DNA from: M3007 sp041736625
GTDB lineage: Bacteria; Bacteroidota; Bacteroidia; Chitinophagales; Saprospiraceae
Reading direction: 5' to 3'
NCBI GenBank assembly: GCA_041736625.1
Contig: JBGSTG010000111.1
Location: 1-31,269 of the forward strand
Length of the DNA stretch: 31,269 bases
Below, in pieces: positions 15,497-24,752 of this stretch. A model generated the notes under the pieces. The model was not told where the DNA came from. It was given only the letters and a program-made list of their open reading frames with translations, and made no database searches. Each line of letters starts with the position of its first letter. Within the stretch, counting starts at the first letter, position 1. The translations under genes were made by a program, and so were the position numbers.

Positions 15497-18400
15497 ATGT
15501 CCTCTATCGTCTTTTTCGATACGGAAACAGACCACAACGGTAAAAAAATCCTAGACATCGGAGCTTGTCTAGACGATGCACGCCCGTTTCACGATGCTTC
15601 ACTCGAGCAATTTACCATTTTTCTTCGGGGAGCGGATTTTGTTTGCGGGCATAACATTTTCAAGCATGATTTGAAATTTGTTCGCCCAGCGCTGGCCACA
15701 GCAGGCATTCCGCTCGAAAATGCCATGGATACCCTGCCTTGGTCGCCGCTGCTTTTTCCTCAGAAGCCTTACCATGCCCTGGTGAAGGACGACAAACTTC
15801 AAACCGACTCTATCAACAACCCGCTCAACGATGCTCTGAAAGCGCGAGATCTGTTTTACGACGAAGTTGGGGCATTCAATCGCCTCGATCCTGACTTAAA
15901 ACTGATTTTTTACGGTTTGCTCAAGGCCAAGGCGACATTTTCCGCCTTTTTTAAATACTTGAATTTCCAGTCTGAAAACTTAGATATTACTTCATTAATT
16001 ATCAAAAAATTCAGCTCTGATATATGTGAAAAGGCGGAAGTCGCCCGTTTTATAGCAGAAAACCCCATTGAGCTGGCCTACGTTTTGGCCCTCATCAACT
16101 GCCGGCACCGTTTTTCCATAACGCCACCCTGGGTACTGAGTAATTACCCGGAAGTCGAGCGCGTCACTGCCGATTTGCGCAACAAACCCTGTCTGGAGGG
16201 TTGCTTATACTGCCGCCAACACCTCGATATTTATAAAGGATTGAAACAATTTTTCGGCTTTGAGGGCTACCGAACCTACGGAGGCGAACCCCTGCAGGAA
16301 AAAGCCGTCCGCGCGGCTGTGCAAAACCGATCCCTGCTGGCTATTTTTCCGACGGGAGGCGGAAAATCCATCACCTTCCAGGTGCCTGCCTTGATGAACG
16401 GCCATAGTATGAAAGCCTTAACAGTGGTTATTTCACCCTTGCAATCGCTGATGAAAGATCAGGTAGACAACCTGGAACGCGCAGGCATTACCGAGGCGGT
16501 CACCATAAACGGCCTGCTCGACCCCATCGAACGCGCCAAATCCTTCGAGCGTGTGGAAGACGGCTCGGCTGCACTGCTCTACATCTCGCCCGAATCCTTG
16601 CGGTCCAAAACTATAGAACGCCTGTTGCTGGGCCGCAAAATCGCCCGCTTCGTCGTTGACGAGGCCCACTGCTTTTCCGCCTGGGGGCAGGATTTTCGGG
16701 TCGACTATCTCTATATTGCCGATTTTATCAAAAGCCTGCAAGAAAAGAAAAACCTCGCCGAGCATATCCCCATCTCCTGCTTCACCGCAACGGCCAAACA
16801 AAAAGTCATTGAGGATATTTGTGCTTATTTTCAGGAAAAACTGAACTTGACCCTCGACGTTTTTCAGGCCTCCGCCGCCCGGGCTAATTTGCACTACGCC
16901 GTTTATGAAAAGGAGGGCGACGAAGACAAATACAACGCCCTGCGAAACCTGATCGACGATAAAAACTGCCCAACCATCGTGTACGTTTCCCGCACCCGCA
17001 AAGCAACCGAACTTTCTGAGCGGCTGTGGGCAGACGGATTCAATGTCCGCGCCTTTCACGGCAAAATGGAGGCCAGGGAAAAAACTGAAAATCAAAATGC
17101 CTTTATCGCCGGCACGGTACAGATTATGGTAGCCACCTCAGCCTTCGGCATGGGAGTAGACAAAAAAGATGTAGGCCTGGTTATTCATTTCGACATTTCC
17201 GACTCTTTGGAAAACTATGTGCAGGAGGCCGGGCGTGCCGGGCGCGATGAAACCATGGAGGCGGAGTGTTACGTTCTGTTCAATGAGGAAGATTTGAGCA
17301 AACATTTTATCCTGCTGAACCAGACCAAACTAAATATTCATGAAATTAAGCAAATCTGGAACGCCATTAAATTCATCACCAAATATCGCACCAGCATTTC
17401 CAATTCGCCACTCGAGATCGCCCGTAAAGCGGGCTGGGACGACAGTGTTGCCGAAATCGAAACCCGCGTGACCACTGCCATTGCCGCGCTCGAAGACGCC
17501 GGCTACCTGCGGCGCGGGCAAAACATGCCGAGAATATACGCGAACAGCATCCTAACCAAAACAGCACAAGAAGCCATTTTAAAAATCGAAAAATCCCACC
17601 GCTTCGACAATGAGCGCCAGAAAATAAATGCCATCCGAATCATCAAAAAACTGTTTTCCAGTAAAAGCAAAACACAGGCCGCTGACACGGAAGTCGCCGA
17701 ATCGCGCATTGACTACATCAGCGATCATCTGGGCATCGTTAAAGAAGAGGTTATTCAAATCATCAACCTGCTGCGGGAGGAAAAAATCCTCGCCGATGCC
17801 AAAGACCTGACTGCTTTTATCAAACGCGGCGAACAAAAAAATCGTTCCTCGCTGGCCATCGTAGAAACGTTCTTTCGTATCGAACAGTTTTTACTCACTC
17901 AATTGGATGAAAGCGAACAAGATTTTTCGCTCAAAGCCCTAAACGAAGCCGCTGAAGCCGCCGGGTGCAGCGGCGTTTCGCCGCAACGGATCAAAACAGT
18001 GCTGAATTTTTGGGCTATAAAACACTGGATTAAAAGGGCGCCTCGTGATTTTGCGAATCAAATTGTCGTAGTGCAAGCCAAGGATTCACCCAAAAATTTG
18101 CGTGAAAAATTGGAAAACCGCTTTGAGCGAGCGCGTTCGATCATTGAGTTTTTATACGAAAAAAGCAAAACCGTACATGCGGAAAACGGGCAAGCCGAGG
18201 AGGTATTGGTGGAATTTTCCGTGCTGGAATTAAAAGAACATTTCGAGCGGCAATCAGGCCTGTTTCCACAGAAGACCACGTACGCCGAAGTCGAAGATGC
18301 GCTTTTTTTCCTTTCCAGAATCGAGGCCTTGAAAATCGAAGGCGGTTTTTTGGTCGTTTACAACCGCCTGAGCATCATTCGTCTGGAGGAAAACAACAAA

Positions 18401-20305
18401 ATTCAATATAAAAATGAGGATTATCAAAAGCTCAATCAGTTTTACGAAAACAAAGTACAGCAAATCCACATCGTAGGAGAATACGCCAAAAAAATGGTGC
18501 ACGACTATTTGGGCGCCCTTCGCTTCGTAGACGATTACTTTCAGTTGAACTACTCCTCTTTTTTGGGTAAATATTTTCCCGGAACACGCAGCACAGAAAT
18601 CAAGCGCAATATTACGCCGGCTAAATACCGCCAACTGTTTGAAACGCTTTCTGAAGCGCAGCGCCAAATCATCGACGACAAACACAGTCCGCATTTGGTC
18701 GTGGCCGCCGGGCCGGGAAGTGGCAAAACCAAGGTGTTGACCCACAAACTCGCAGCGCTCCTGCTTATGGAAGATGTAAAACACGAGCAGCTACTCATGC
18801 TCACCTTTTCGCGCGCGGCAGCAACAGAGTTCAAGAAACGCCTGATCGCACTCATCGGCAATGCCGCCCATTTTATAGAAATCAAGACCTTCCATTCATA
18901 TTGCTTTGATCTCTTGGGCCGCATCGGTAGCCTTGAAAAATCGGATAGCATACTCCGGAACACCGTGGAAAAAATTCGAAATGCCGAGATTGAACCAAAC
19001 CGGATCACTAAAACTGTGCTGGTCATAGACGAAGCGCAGGACATGAATGCCGATGAGTTTGCCCTGGTCAATATTTTAATGGAAAAAAATGAAGGCATGC
19101 GCGTAATTGCCGTAGGCGACGACGACCAAAACATATACGCATTTCGAGGCGCCGACTCCAGCTATTTGATGGAACTCATCGAGCACCGGCAGGCTGTGAA
19201 ATACGAACTAATGACTAATTTCAGAAGCTGCCCTCCAATCGTCGCCTTTGCAAATGCCTTTGTTAAAACCATCTCCAAAAGATTGAAAAACAATGATATA
19301 ATTCCTAGTCAAACAAGTGCCGGCCATTTGAAACTGGTCCACTACCAAAGCAGGCATCTGATGGAACCGCTGGTTCGCGACTTGCTCGCCACCGAAATGA
19401 AGGGCACGACATGTGTGCTGACCAGGACGAACGAAGAGGCCGCCCAAATTACCGGCCTTCTGCTGCAACACGGCAGGCCCGCCAAGCTTATCCAAAGCAA
19501 CGACGACTTTCCCCTTCAAAACCTTCTGGAGATTCGGTATTTCATGGATGCATTGGCGCCCTATCCGGTCGGCATTGCAGCGGAAGATTGGGAAAATGCC
19601 AAACGCGCCGTTTTTCAAAAATTCAGGTCTAGCCCGAAATTTGAAATCGTGCTGAATTTAGTGAAAGATTTTCAGGAAATAAATCCAAGAATAAAATATT
19701 GGTCTGACTTTCAGTCTTTTGTAAAAGAGTCCAAAATTGAAGACTTCTACCGGCAAGAGGGCGACACGATATTTGTTTCGACCATACACAAGGCCAAAGG
19801 CCGCGAGTTTGACCATGTTTTCCTGATGCTAGACAGCTTTAACGGCGATTCAAATGATGCCAAGCGTCAAATTTACGTCGCCCTTACCCGTGCTAAAAGT
19901 CATTTGAACATTCATACCAACGGGCGTTTTTTCCATCACATCCAGTTACCTGATATACAACATCTGGAAAATACGGAATCCTGGTTGCCCCCGCCTAAAA
20001 TTGCCGTCCAGCTCACGCTCAAAGACATTCATCTCGGCTACTTCGCCTTTGTTCAACATCGGGTGGAGGCCCTCAGGAGTGGGCAGGATATGTCCACCCA
20101 TGCCGAAGGACTGGCGGATAAAAACGGAAATCTGGTGTTGAAATTTTCGAAGAAGTTTCAGGAGCAACTCCTTGCTTATCGTGCTTCAGGGTATATATTG
20201 ACTGAAGCACGTGTCAATTTCATCGTGTATTGGACGGATCAGGAGCGAGCACAGGAGTACAAAGTGGTGTTACCGGAATTGGTTTTGGAAAAAGGCGGGG
20301 CGTGA
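15497..20305 (+). CDS. Exonuclease-RecQ-UvrD triple-domain DNA helicase
   Basis: A 1602-residue protein combining three DNA-processing modules. Residues 1 to about 180 are a DnaQ-like 3'-5' exonuclease: FFDTETD (D8, E10), CGHNIFKHD (N53, D58) and NNPLNDALKARDLF (D112). A Cys cluster C232, C236, C239, H242 follows. A RecQ-type SF2 helicase comes next: TGGGKS (K290), DEAH (388-391), SAFGMGVDKKDVG, and QEAGRAGRD (576-584), then a winged-helix-like region without the usual RecQ zinc cysteines. A UvrD-type SF1 helicase fills the C-terminal third: AAGPGSGKT (K1077), DEAQ (1178-1181), GDDDQNIYAFRGA, STIHKAKGREFDHV and VALTRAK (1461-1467). The ATG at 15497 starts directly on the exonuclease fold (MSSIVFFDTETD). 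Similar composite RecQ proteins occur in Bacteroidota but I know of no assigned function; repair, recombination or phage defence are all possible. It is a single gene with no obvious partner and lower GC than aceE. Confidence 0.92.
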   Translation: MSSIVFFDTETDHNGKKILDIGACLDDARPFHDASLEQFTIFLRGADFVCGHNIFKHDLKFVRPALATAGIPLENAMDTLPWSPLLFPQKPYHALVKDDKLQTDSINNPLNDALKARDLFYDEVGAFNRLDPDLKLIFYGLLKAKATFSAFFKYLNFQSENLDITSLIIKKFSSDICEKAEVARFIAENPIELAYVLALINCRHRFSITPPWVLSNYPEVERVTADLRNKPCLEGCLYCRQHLDIYKGLKQFFGFEGYRTYGGEPLQEKAVRAAVQNRSLLAIFPTGGGKSITFQVPALMNGHSMKALTVVISPLQSLMKDQVDNLERAGITEAVTINGLLDPIERAKSFERVEDGSAALLYISPESLRSKTIERLLLGRKIARFVVDEAHCFSAWGQDFRVDYLYIADFIKSLQEKKNLAEHIPISCFTATAKQKVIEDICAYFQEKLNLTLDVFQASAARANLHYAVYEKEGDEDKYNALRNLIDDKNCPTIVYVSRTRKATELSERLWADGFNVRAFHGKMEAREKTENQNAFIAGTVQIMVATSAFGMGVDKKDVGLVIHFDISDSLENYVQEAGRAGRDETMEAECYVLFNEEDLSKHFILLNQTKLNIHEIKQIWNAIKFITKYRTSISNSPLEIARKAGWDDSVAEIETRVTTAIAALEDAGYLRRGQNMPRIYANSILTKTAQEAILKIEKSHRFDNERQKINAIRIIKKLFSSKSKTQAADTEVAESRIDYISDHLGIVKEEVIQIINLLREEKILADAKDLTAFIKRGEQKNRSSLAIVETFFRIEQFLLTQLDESEQDFSLKALNEAAEAAGCSGVSPQRIKTVLNFWAIKHWIKRAPRDFANQIVVVQAKDSPKNLREKLENRFERARSIIEFLYEKSKTVHAENGQAEEVLVEFSVLELKEHFERQSGLFPQKTTYAEVEDALFFLSRIEALKIEGGFLVVYNRLSIIRLEENNKIQYKNEDYQKLNQFYENKVQQIHIVGEYAKKMVHDYLGALRFVDDYFQLNYSSFLGKYFPGTRSTEIKRNITPAKYRQLFETLSEAQRQIIDDKHSPHLVVAAGPGSGKTKVLTHKLAALLLMEDVKHEQLLMLTFSRAAATEFKKRLIALIGNAAHFIEIKTFHSYCFDLLGRIGSLEKSDSILRNTVEKIRNAEIEPNRITKTVLVIDEAQDMNADEFALVNILMEKNEGMRVIAVGDDDQNIYAFRGADSSYLMELIEHRQAVKYELMTNFRSCPPIVAFANAFVKTISKRLKNNDIIPSQTSAGHLKLVHYQSRHLMEPLVRDLLATEMKGTTCVLTRTNEEAAQITGLLLQHGRPAKLIQSNDDFPLQNLLEIRYFMDALAPYPVGIAAEDWENAKRAVFQKFRSSPKFEIVLNLVKDFQEINPRIKYWSDFQSFVKESKIEDFYRQEGDTIFVSTIHKAKGREFDHVFLMLDSFNGDSNDAKRQIYVALTRAKSHLNIHTNGRFFHHIQLPDIQHLENTESWLPPPKIAVQLTLKDIHLGYFAFVQHRVEALRSGQDMSTHAEGLADKNGNLVLKFSKKFQEQLLAYRASGYILTEARVNFIVYWTDQERAQEYKVVLPELVLEKGGA

Positions 20306-20368
20306 ATGTTTGCTGATGGGAAGCTTGCGGGTATTTGAAAATGACTAACAATAATCGGATACTGCAAG

Positions 20369-23300
20369 TCAGTAAGCGCTGCGAACCAGCTCGCCCAACC
20401 GCCTGAAATCAAACTTCCCCGCCGGTTTCTCCCCAACCGACGCCCCATACTGCCGCTCAAACGCCGCCTTGTCCATTACCGTGACCGGCGCCAGTTTCTG
20501 CCTGGCCAACACCTTGTTCACCGCCGCCAGTTCGCTTGTCCAGTAACCCTCGGCCTGTTGCTGCGCCCGGCGCAATTCCGATTGCAAGACCGGTATGCGA
20601 TCCAGCAGCGACTGAGTGGGCGGCTCGTCGGACATTTCAGTGGCCACGTACAACCGACCTATCTCGGCGCGCAACTGTTTTTCTCCGGTGATGCCTTTGG
20701 ACTCGATGGTCTCCGTCAGCGTTTTCCGGAAGGACTCCAGGGTACCGACGAAACCGGTCAACCTGGCTTTGGCCTTCGCGTCGCTCACCTGGGCTGCCCG
20801 TATGCCGACTTCCTCGGCCACCGTGCGCACTTGGGCTTCCAGCAGCGCAAGCTCCTCCACCATGGCAAACGTGGTGGCCGATACCTGCCGGCGCGCCAGG
20901 TAGTCCAACCCCGGCTGAAGCGGATCGGGGGCCAGCTGCAGGGTGGCCTCGTCGGTGTAGTCGCCGGCCGTCAGCCGTACCTTGTAGGCGCCCGGCAAAC
21001 ATTGGGGCCCGAAAAAACCCGCGTACACACCCATCTCGCCCCGCACCAAAACGCCGCTGGCGGCCTTGGGCGGCGCGCTGCGCATGTCCCAGGTGACTGT
21101 GTTGATGCCCTTGCGTCGTGAGCCGGGCATAGAGACCAGCTTGTTGCCCGCAGCGTCCAGTATGTCGAGGGTGATTTCGCCTGTACTGAGGCGGTCTTTC
21201 AGATAGTACTGGATCACGGCATTTTCGGTGGCGTTGGGGCCGGCGTAGGAGCCGGTGTTCGGGAAGGCCTGCCCGTAGTGCCCGTTGGTGACCACCGCCG
21301 GGCGCGTGGGCAGCAGGGCGACGTCCTTTTGCATCCACTCCGGCGTGAGGCGCCGCAGAGAAGAGATGTCGTCGATGATAAAAATCCCGCGGCCGTGGGT
21401 GCCGACCACCAGGTCGTTTGCGCGAGGCTGAACGACCAGGTCGCACACGGCGATGTATTCCGGCAGGTTGGACTTGTACAACACCCAGTTTTGTCCGCCG
21501 TCGTTGCTCAGGTACAACCCCCACTCGGTGCCCAGGAAGAGCAGGTCGGGGTTCACCACGTCTTCTACGATGACGTGCGCGTACCCTTTTAGCGCGCTGC
21601 TGTTGTGCAGCGCCGTCCACGTTATGCCGTAATCGGTCGTTTTGACCACGTAGGAGCGCATGTCGCCGTAAGCGTGGTTGTCGAAGGTGGCATAGGCCAC
21701 TCCGGGCCGGTGCCGGCTGGGCTCCACCCGGCTCACCCAGGCCCCGGAGGGCACGTCCGGGATGTTCCCGGACACCCGTTCCCAGTTTTTGCCGCCGTCG
21801 CGGGTCACGGATATGACGCCGTCGTCGGTACCCACGTAGAGCAGGTTTTCATCAAGCGGCGACGCGCCAATGCTGAAGATGGTGCAGTGGTTTTCCGCCG
21901 AGGTATTGTCTACGGTGAGTCCACCGCTGGCGTACTGCTGCTGCTTGACGGTGTCGTTGGTGGTCAGGTCGGGCGAAATGCGCGTCCAGCTTTGCCCGCG
22001 GTCCTCGGTTTTGAACAGGAACTGCGCGCCGGTGTACAGCACACCGGGGTTGGCGGCGTTTCGGACCAGCGGTGTGTTCCAGTTCCAGCGGTATTTGGGG
22101 TCGCCCTGTTTTTCCTGGGGCTGTATAAACTTGCTCTGGTTGGTCCGCCGGTTAAAGCGGCTGATGTTTCCGCCTTGCGACTCGCTGAACACGATGTCGG
22201 GGTCGAGCGCGTCGGGCTGTACCCAGAACCCGTCGCCGCCGCCCACACTCTCCCAGTCGCGGTTTTCGATGCCGCCGGCGCTCTGCGACGGCCCCACCCA
22301 GGAGCCGTTGTCCTGCAGACCGCCGTAGACGTTGTAGGGAACCCGGTCGTCGACCTGCACATGGTAGAACTGCGACACGGGCAGGGTGTTCTGGTGGTTC
22401 CAGGTGAGGCCCTGGTCGAGGCTCATGTACACGCCGCCGTCGGTGCCCAGGTACATCTGTTGGGTGTTGTGTGGGTTGATCCACAGGGCGTGGTGGTCGG
22501 CGTGCACCCAGCCGCCATCGTTGCCGGCTTCGAAGAACGAGTGGCCGCCGTCGTTGCTGATGGAGAGCGAGAAGGCGGGCCGGTAAACGCGTTTGGGGTC
22601 GTGCGGATCCACGACCAGGGTGCTGAAATAAAACGGACGGGCGGTCACGTTGGCCGTGGCGCTCTGGTAGTTCCAGCTTTCGCCGCCGTCCGACGAGATC
22701 AACAGGCTGGTGTTTTCGCTTTCCACGATGGCCAGCATGTTGTCCGGCGCGCTGGGCGCCAGCGCCAGGGCGATGCGCCCGAATTTCCCCGCCGGCAGCC
22801 CTTGGGTGATCTTGCGCCACGTTTTGCCGCCGTCGGTGGATTTGTGCAGCGCACTTCCCGGCCCGCCGGACACGAACGAGTAGGGCGTCCGGCGAAACTG
22901 CCACAGAGAAGCCAGCAGGACGTCCGGGTTGCGCGGATCAACGATGATGTCGGCGCAACCCGTTTTCTCATCGGCATACAGGATTTTCTCCCAGGTTTTT
23001 CCGCCGTCGACGGTCTTGTACAAGCCCCGGTCGGGAGAGTCGCTCCACAGGGGGCCGGGGACAGCCACGTACACCACCGACGAATTTTGCGGGTGGATGA
23101 CGATTTTGGCGATGTGCTCACTGTTTTCCAGCCCTGCCCGCGTCCAGTTCCGACCCCCGTCGGTGGACTTGAACAGCCCCTGGCCGATGGAGACGCTGTT
23201 GCGCATGTTGCTCTCGCCGGTGCCCACCCACACGGTGTCCGGATGCGCCTGGTCGATGGCCAGTGCGCCGACCGACTGCGGGTGCTTGTCGAACACCGGT

Positions 23301-23533
23301 TCGTAGGTCATGCCCGCCGTGTTCGATTTCCAGACGCCCCCGCCGGCGGTACCCACGTACAACACCTTGGGGTCGCTGTTCACGCCTTCAATCGCCGTGA
23401 TGCGCCCGCCCATGACGGCAGGGCCGATGCTCCGCGCCGCGATGGCGCCGAACGTTGCCGAGGTGAGTTTGGTTTGGGCGTAAGCGCCGATGCACAGGGA
23501 AAGGGAAAGCGAAACGAGGAAAAAGCGAGGCAT
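20369..23533 (-). CDS. Large secreted Asp-box (BNR/sortilin-like) beta-propeller protein
   Basis: A 1054-residue exported protein. The leader MPRFFLVSLSLSLCIGAYAQ is a good signal peptide from the ATG at 23533; an upstream in-frame start at 23629 would lie inside the palindrome at 23580-23631 and is rejected. The body carries about ten Asp-box motifs, for example KSTDGGRNW, KTVDGGKTW, SSDGGESW, TRDGGKNW and SNDGGQNW, as in VPS10/sortilin and sialidase propellers, with GTHGRGIFIIDD near residue 750. The last 250 residues hold a beta-sandwich-like part (GEITLDILDAAGNKLVSM) and a helical tail. No T9SS tail is present. Such proteins are common in marine Bacteroidota and often called glycosyl hydrolases, but no catalytic residues are evident, so I would not assign an activity. 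Confidence 0.9.
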   Translation of the reverse strand: MPRFFLVSLSLSLCIGAYAQTKLTSATFGAIAARSIGPAVMGGRITAIEGVNSDPKVLYVGTAGGGVWKSNTAGMTYEPVFDKHPQSVGALAIDQAHPDTVWVGTGESNMRNSVSIGQGLFKSTDGGRNWTRAGLENSEHIAKIVIHPQNSSVVYVAVPGPLWSDSPDRGLYKTVDGGKTWEKILYADEKTGCADIIVDPRNPDVLLASLWQFRRTPYSFVSGGPGSALHKSTDGGKTWRKITQGLPAGKFGRIALALAPSAPDNMLAIVESENTSLLISSDGGESWNYQSATANVTARPFYFSTLVVDPHDPKRVYRPAFSLSISNDGGHSFFEAGNDGGWVHADHHALWINPHNTQQMYLGTDGGVYMSLDQGLTWNHQNTLPVSQFYHVQVDDRVPYNVYGGLQDNGSWVGPSQSAGGIENRDWESVGGGDGFWVQPDALDPDIVFSESQGGNISRFNRRTNQSKFIQPQEKQGDPKYRWNWNTPLVRNAANPGVLYTGAQFLFKTEDRGQSWTRISPDLTTNDTVKQQQYASGGLTVDNTSAENHCTIFSIGASPLDENLLYVGTDDGVISVTRDGGKNWERVSGNIPDVPSGAWVSRVEPSRHRPGVAYATFDNHAYGDMRSYVVKTTDYGITWTALHNSSALKGYAHVIVEDVVNPDLLFLGTEWGLYLSNDGGQNWVLYKSNLPEYIAVCDLVVQPRANDLVVGTHGRGIFIIDDISSLRRLTPEWMQKDVALLPTRPAVVTNGHYGQAFPNTGSYAGPNATENAVIQYYLKDRLSTGEITLDILDAAGNKLVSMPGSRRKGINTVTWDMRSAPPKAASGVLVRGEMGVYAGFFGPQCLPGAYKVRLTAGDYTDEATLQLAPDPLQPGLDYLARRQVSATTFAMVEELALLEAQVRTVAEEVGIRAAQVSDAKAKARLTGFVGTLESFRKTLTETIESKGITGEKQLRAEIGRLYVATEMSDEPPTQSLLDRIPVLQSELRRAQQQAEGYWTSELAAVNKVLARQKLAPVTVMDKAAFERQYGASVGEKPAGKFDFRRLGELVRSAY

Positions 23534-23579
23534 AGACAGGTTGTATCTGGAAATTTGAACAAAGGGGGAGGGGCAGTGA

Positions 23580-23631
23580 TTTTGCCGCGAATTGCTCGAA
23601 TTGGCGCTAATTCGCGCAATTCGCGGCAAAA
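23580..23631. repeat. 52-bp near-perfect palindrome, second copy of the 7946 family
   Basis: Arms 23580-23605 and 23606-23631 are reverse complements except at two positions (23596/23615 and 23603/23608). The sequence differs from the 7946-8001 element at only a few bases (gccgcgaattg, then ctcgaattggcgctaatt). It sits between the Asp-box gene and the LolA-like gene, both on the minus strand. Confidence 0.93.
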
Positions 23632-23665
23632 AACAAAGATCAACTTCCGTTTTTCTGGCGAAAAA

Positions 23666-24394
23666 CTACTTTTTAGCCGGCAACTCGAAAATCTTCTCGT
23701 CCACCGCAGGGTTCAGCGCAAGGCTGGTGATGGTGATGGTGGTGGCGCCCATCATGGGGTTTTCCTGCTGGATGGTGAACGGGTACACGATACCGTCCTG
23801 TTTTTTGAAATTGGAAAACAGCGAGGCGCTGGTGACCTCCTTGCCGTCGATCGTTTCCACCTTCACCGTTTTAATCTCGTAAAAACTTTCCGGGTCGAAG
23901 AAGGAGTACTCGATCCCGCGTTCGCCTTTGTTTACCTTGATCTTGTGGGTCTCTACACCCTCCACGTCTTCCGTGCCCACGTATTCCAGTTGGTAACCTT
24001 TTTCCTTGTACCCCACCAGCGAACCGTCGATATCGGTGAGTTCGGACAGCGCTTTTATCTGATCGGCCGTCAGTGGCTCCGGGTTCGGCTGGTTCATGAA
24101 CGGGTTGTTGGCCCAGCCCTGGTTGCCGTTGACCACGGTGGTCTGGGTCATGCCCATCACGTTTACATCCATGCGCGCCGCTTTTTCGCGCAGCGCCGTC
24201 ATGCTCCACAAAATAGTCATGCCAGGCGCGCCGGTAGCGCTCACATTGGCCTCGGTCTTGATGGCGTTGACCTTTGCCCACATGGCGGCGCCGGTAGCGG
24301 ACAGGTGCTTGGCGACCACCTCCTCGGCAGACTGCGCAGTGGCCGCCACTTGACCGGCCGCCAGGATCAAAATGGAAAACAGTATTTTTTTCAT
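23666..24394 (-). CDS. LolA-like outer membrane lipoprotein-sorting family protein
   Basis: A 242-residue periplasmic protein with signal peptide MKKILFSILILAAGQVAATAQ. The sequence has the look of the LolA-like/outer membrane lipoprotein-sorting superfamily: a short helix (AEEVVAKHLSATGAAMWAKV), then concave beta-sheet strands (MDVNVMGMTQTTVVNGNQGW), a mid KGYQLEYVGTEDVEGVETHKI strand pair, and the usual C-terminal ending (GATTITITSLALNPAVDEKI then FELP). Canonical LolA is about 200 residues and carries lipoproteins to the outer membrane; many Bacteroidota paralogues of unknown cargo share the fold. It lies upstream of the Asp-box gene on the same strand, separated by the palindrome. A specific function cannot be stated. 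Confidence 0.82.
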   Translation of the reverse strand: MKKILFSILILAAGQVAATAQSAEEVVAKHLSATGAAMWAKVNAIKTEANVSATGAPGMTILWSMTALREKAARMDVNVMGMTQTTVVNGNQGWANNPFMNQPNPEPLTADQIKALSELTDIDGSLVGYKEKGYQLEYVGTEDVEGVETHKIKVNKGERGIEYSFFDPESFYEIKTVKVETIDGKEVTSASLFSNFKKQDGIVYPFTIQQENPMMGATTITITSLALNPAVDEKIFELPAKK

Positions 24395-24517
24395 GTTTGA
24401 AATTGGTTTTGAATGATGGTAAACAGGACAAAATTGTGGTGCATAAGGGACTCCGGGGGTAAATATTCGATGAACGGGCCGCCCCGGCCTACGAGGAGGC
24501 GAACTTTTGGAGTGAAT

Positions 24518-24660
24518 GCGTACCGCTCGCGAGGGATGGCACGCGGATCGAGCGGATCGCTGCGCGAACGCGGATATAACGGATTTTTAAAAATCTGCGA
24601 AAATCCGCGTTCGCGCAGCGATCCGTTTAATCCGCGTGCCATCCCGCGCGAGCGGTACGC
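24518..24660. repeat. Large imperfect hairpin, 58-bp arms with 27-nt loop
   Basis: Arm 24518-24575 and arm 24603-24660 are reverse complements at 54 of 58 positions; the mismatches are one at arm position 15 and three within positions 32-35. The spacer is 24576-24602. The arms begin gcgtaccgctcgcg and end gcgaacgcggat. A further partial copy of the right arm (gccatcccgcgcaagcgg) follows at 24663-24680. Confidence 0.93.
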
Positions 24661-24707
24661 CTGCCATCCCGCGCAAGCGGAAAGCAACCCATTTAGTTCT
24701 TTTGCCG

Positions 24708-24715
24708 TACCTTTG
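24708..24715 (+). promoter_or_regulatory. Putative -7 box TACCTTTG of kynA
   Basis: Plus-strand TACCTTTG, full match to TAnnTTTG, 37 nt before the ATG at 24753 and about 48 nt after the large hairpin. It excludes an in-frame start at 24636. Confidence 0.5.
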
Positions 24716-24752
24716 GTCACCGACTCTTGTTCGGTTCAACGCCACACAGGTT

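Larger units (their letters stand above)
24395..24752. other. Divergent intergenic region of 358 bp
   Basis: Lies between the LolA-like gene (minus) and kynA (plus). It contains the large hairpin at 24518-24660, a partial repeat of its right arm at 24662-24680, and the kynA -7 box at 24708-24715. Reading frames through the hairpin give Arg-rich repetitive peptides and are not credible genes. Confidence 0.6.

Noticed and set aside
21605..24400. A 931-residue plus-strand frame opposite the Asp-box gene
   Set aside because: It is a shadow of the minus-strand Asp-box and LolA-like genes, with no signal peptide or recognisable domain, and runs through the palindrome.
24518..24660. A CRISPR or tandem repeat array
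   Set aside because: The similarity is inverted, a single pair of arms with one partial direct copy, not regularly spaced direct repeats.
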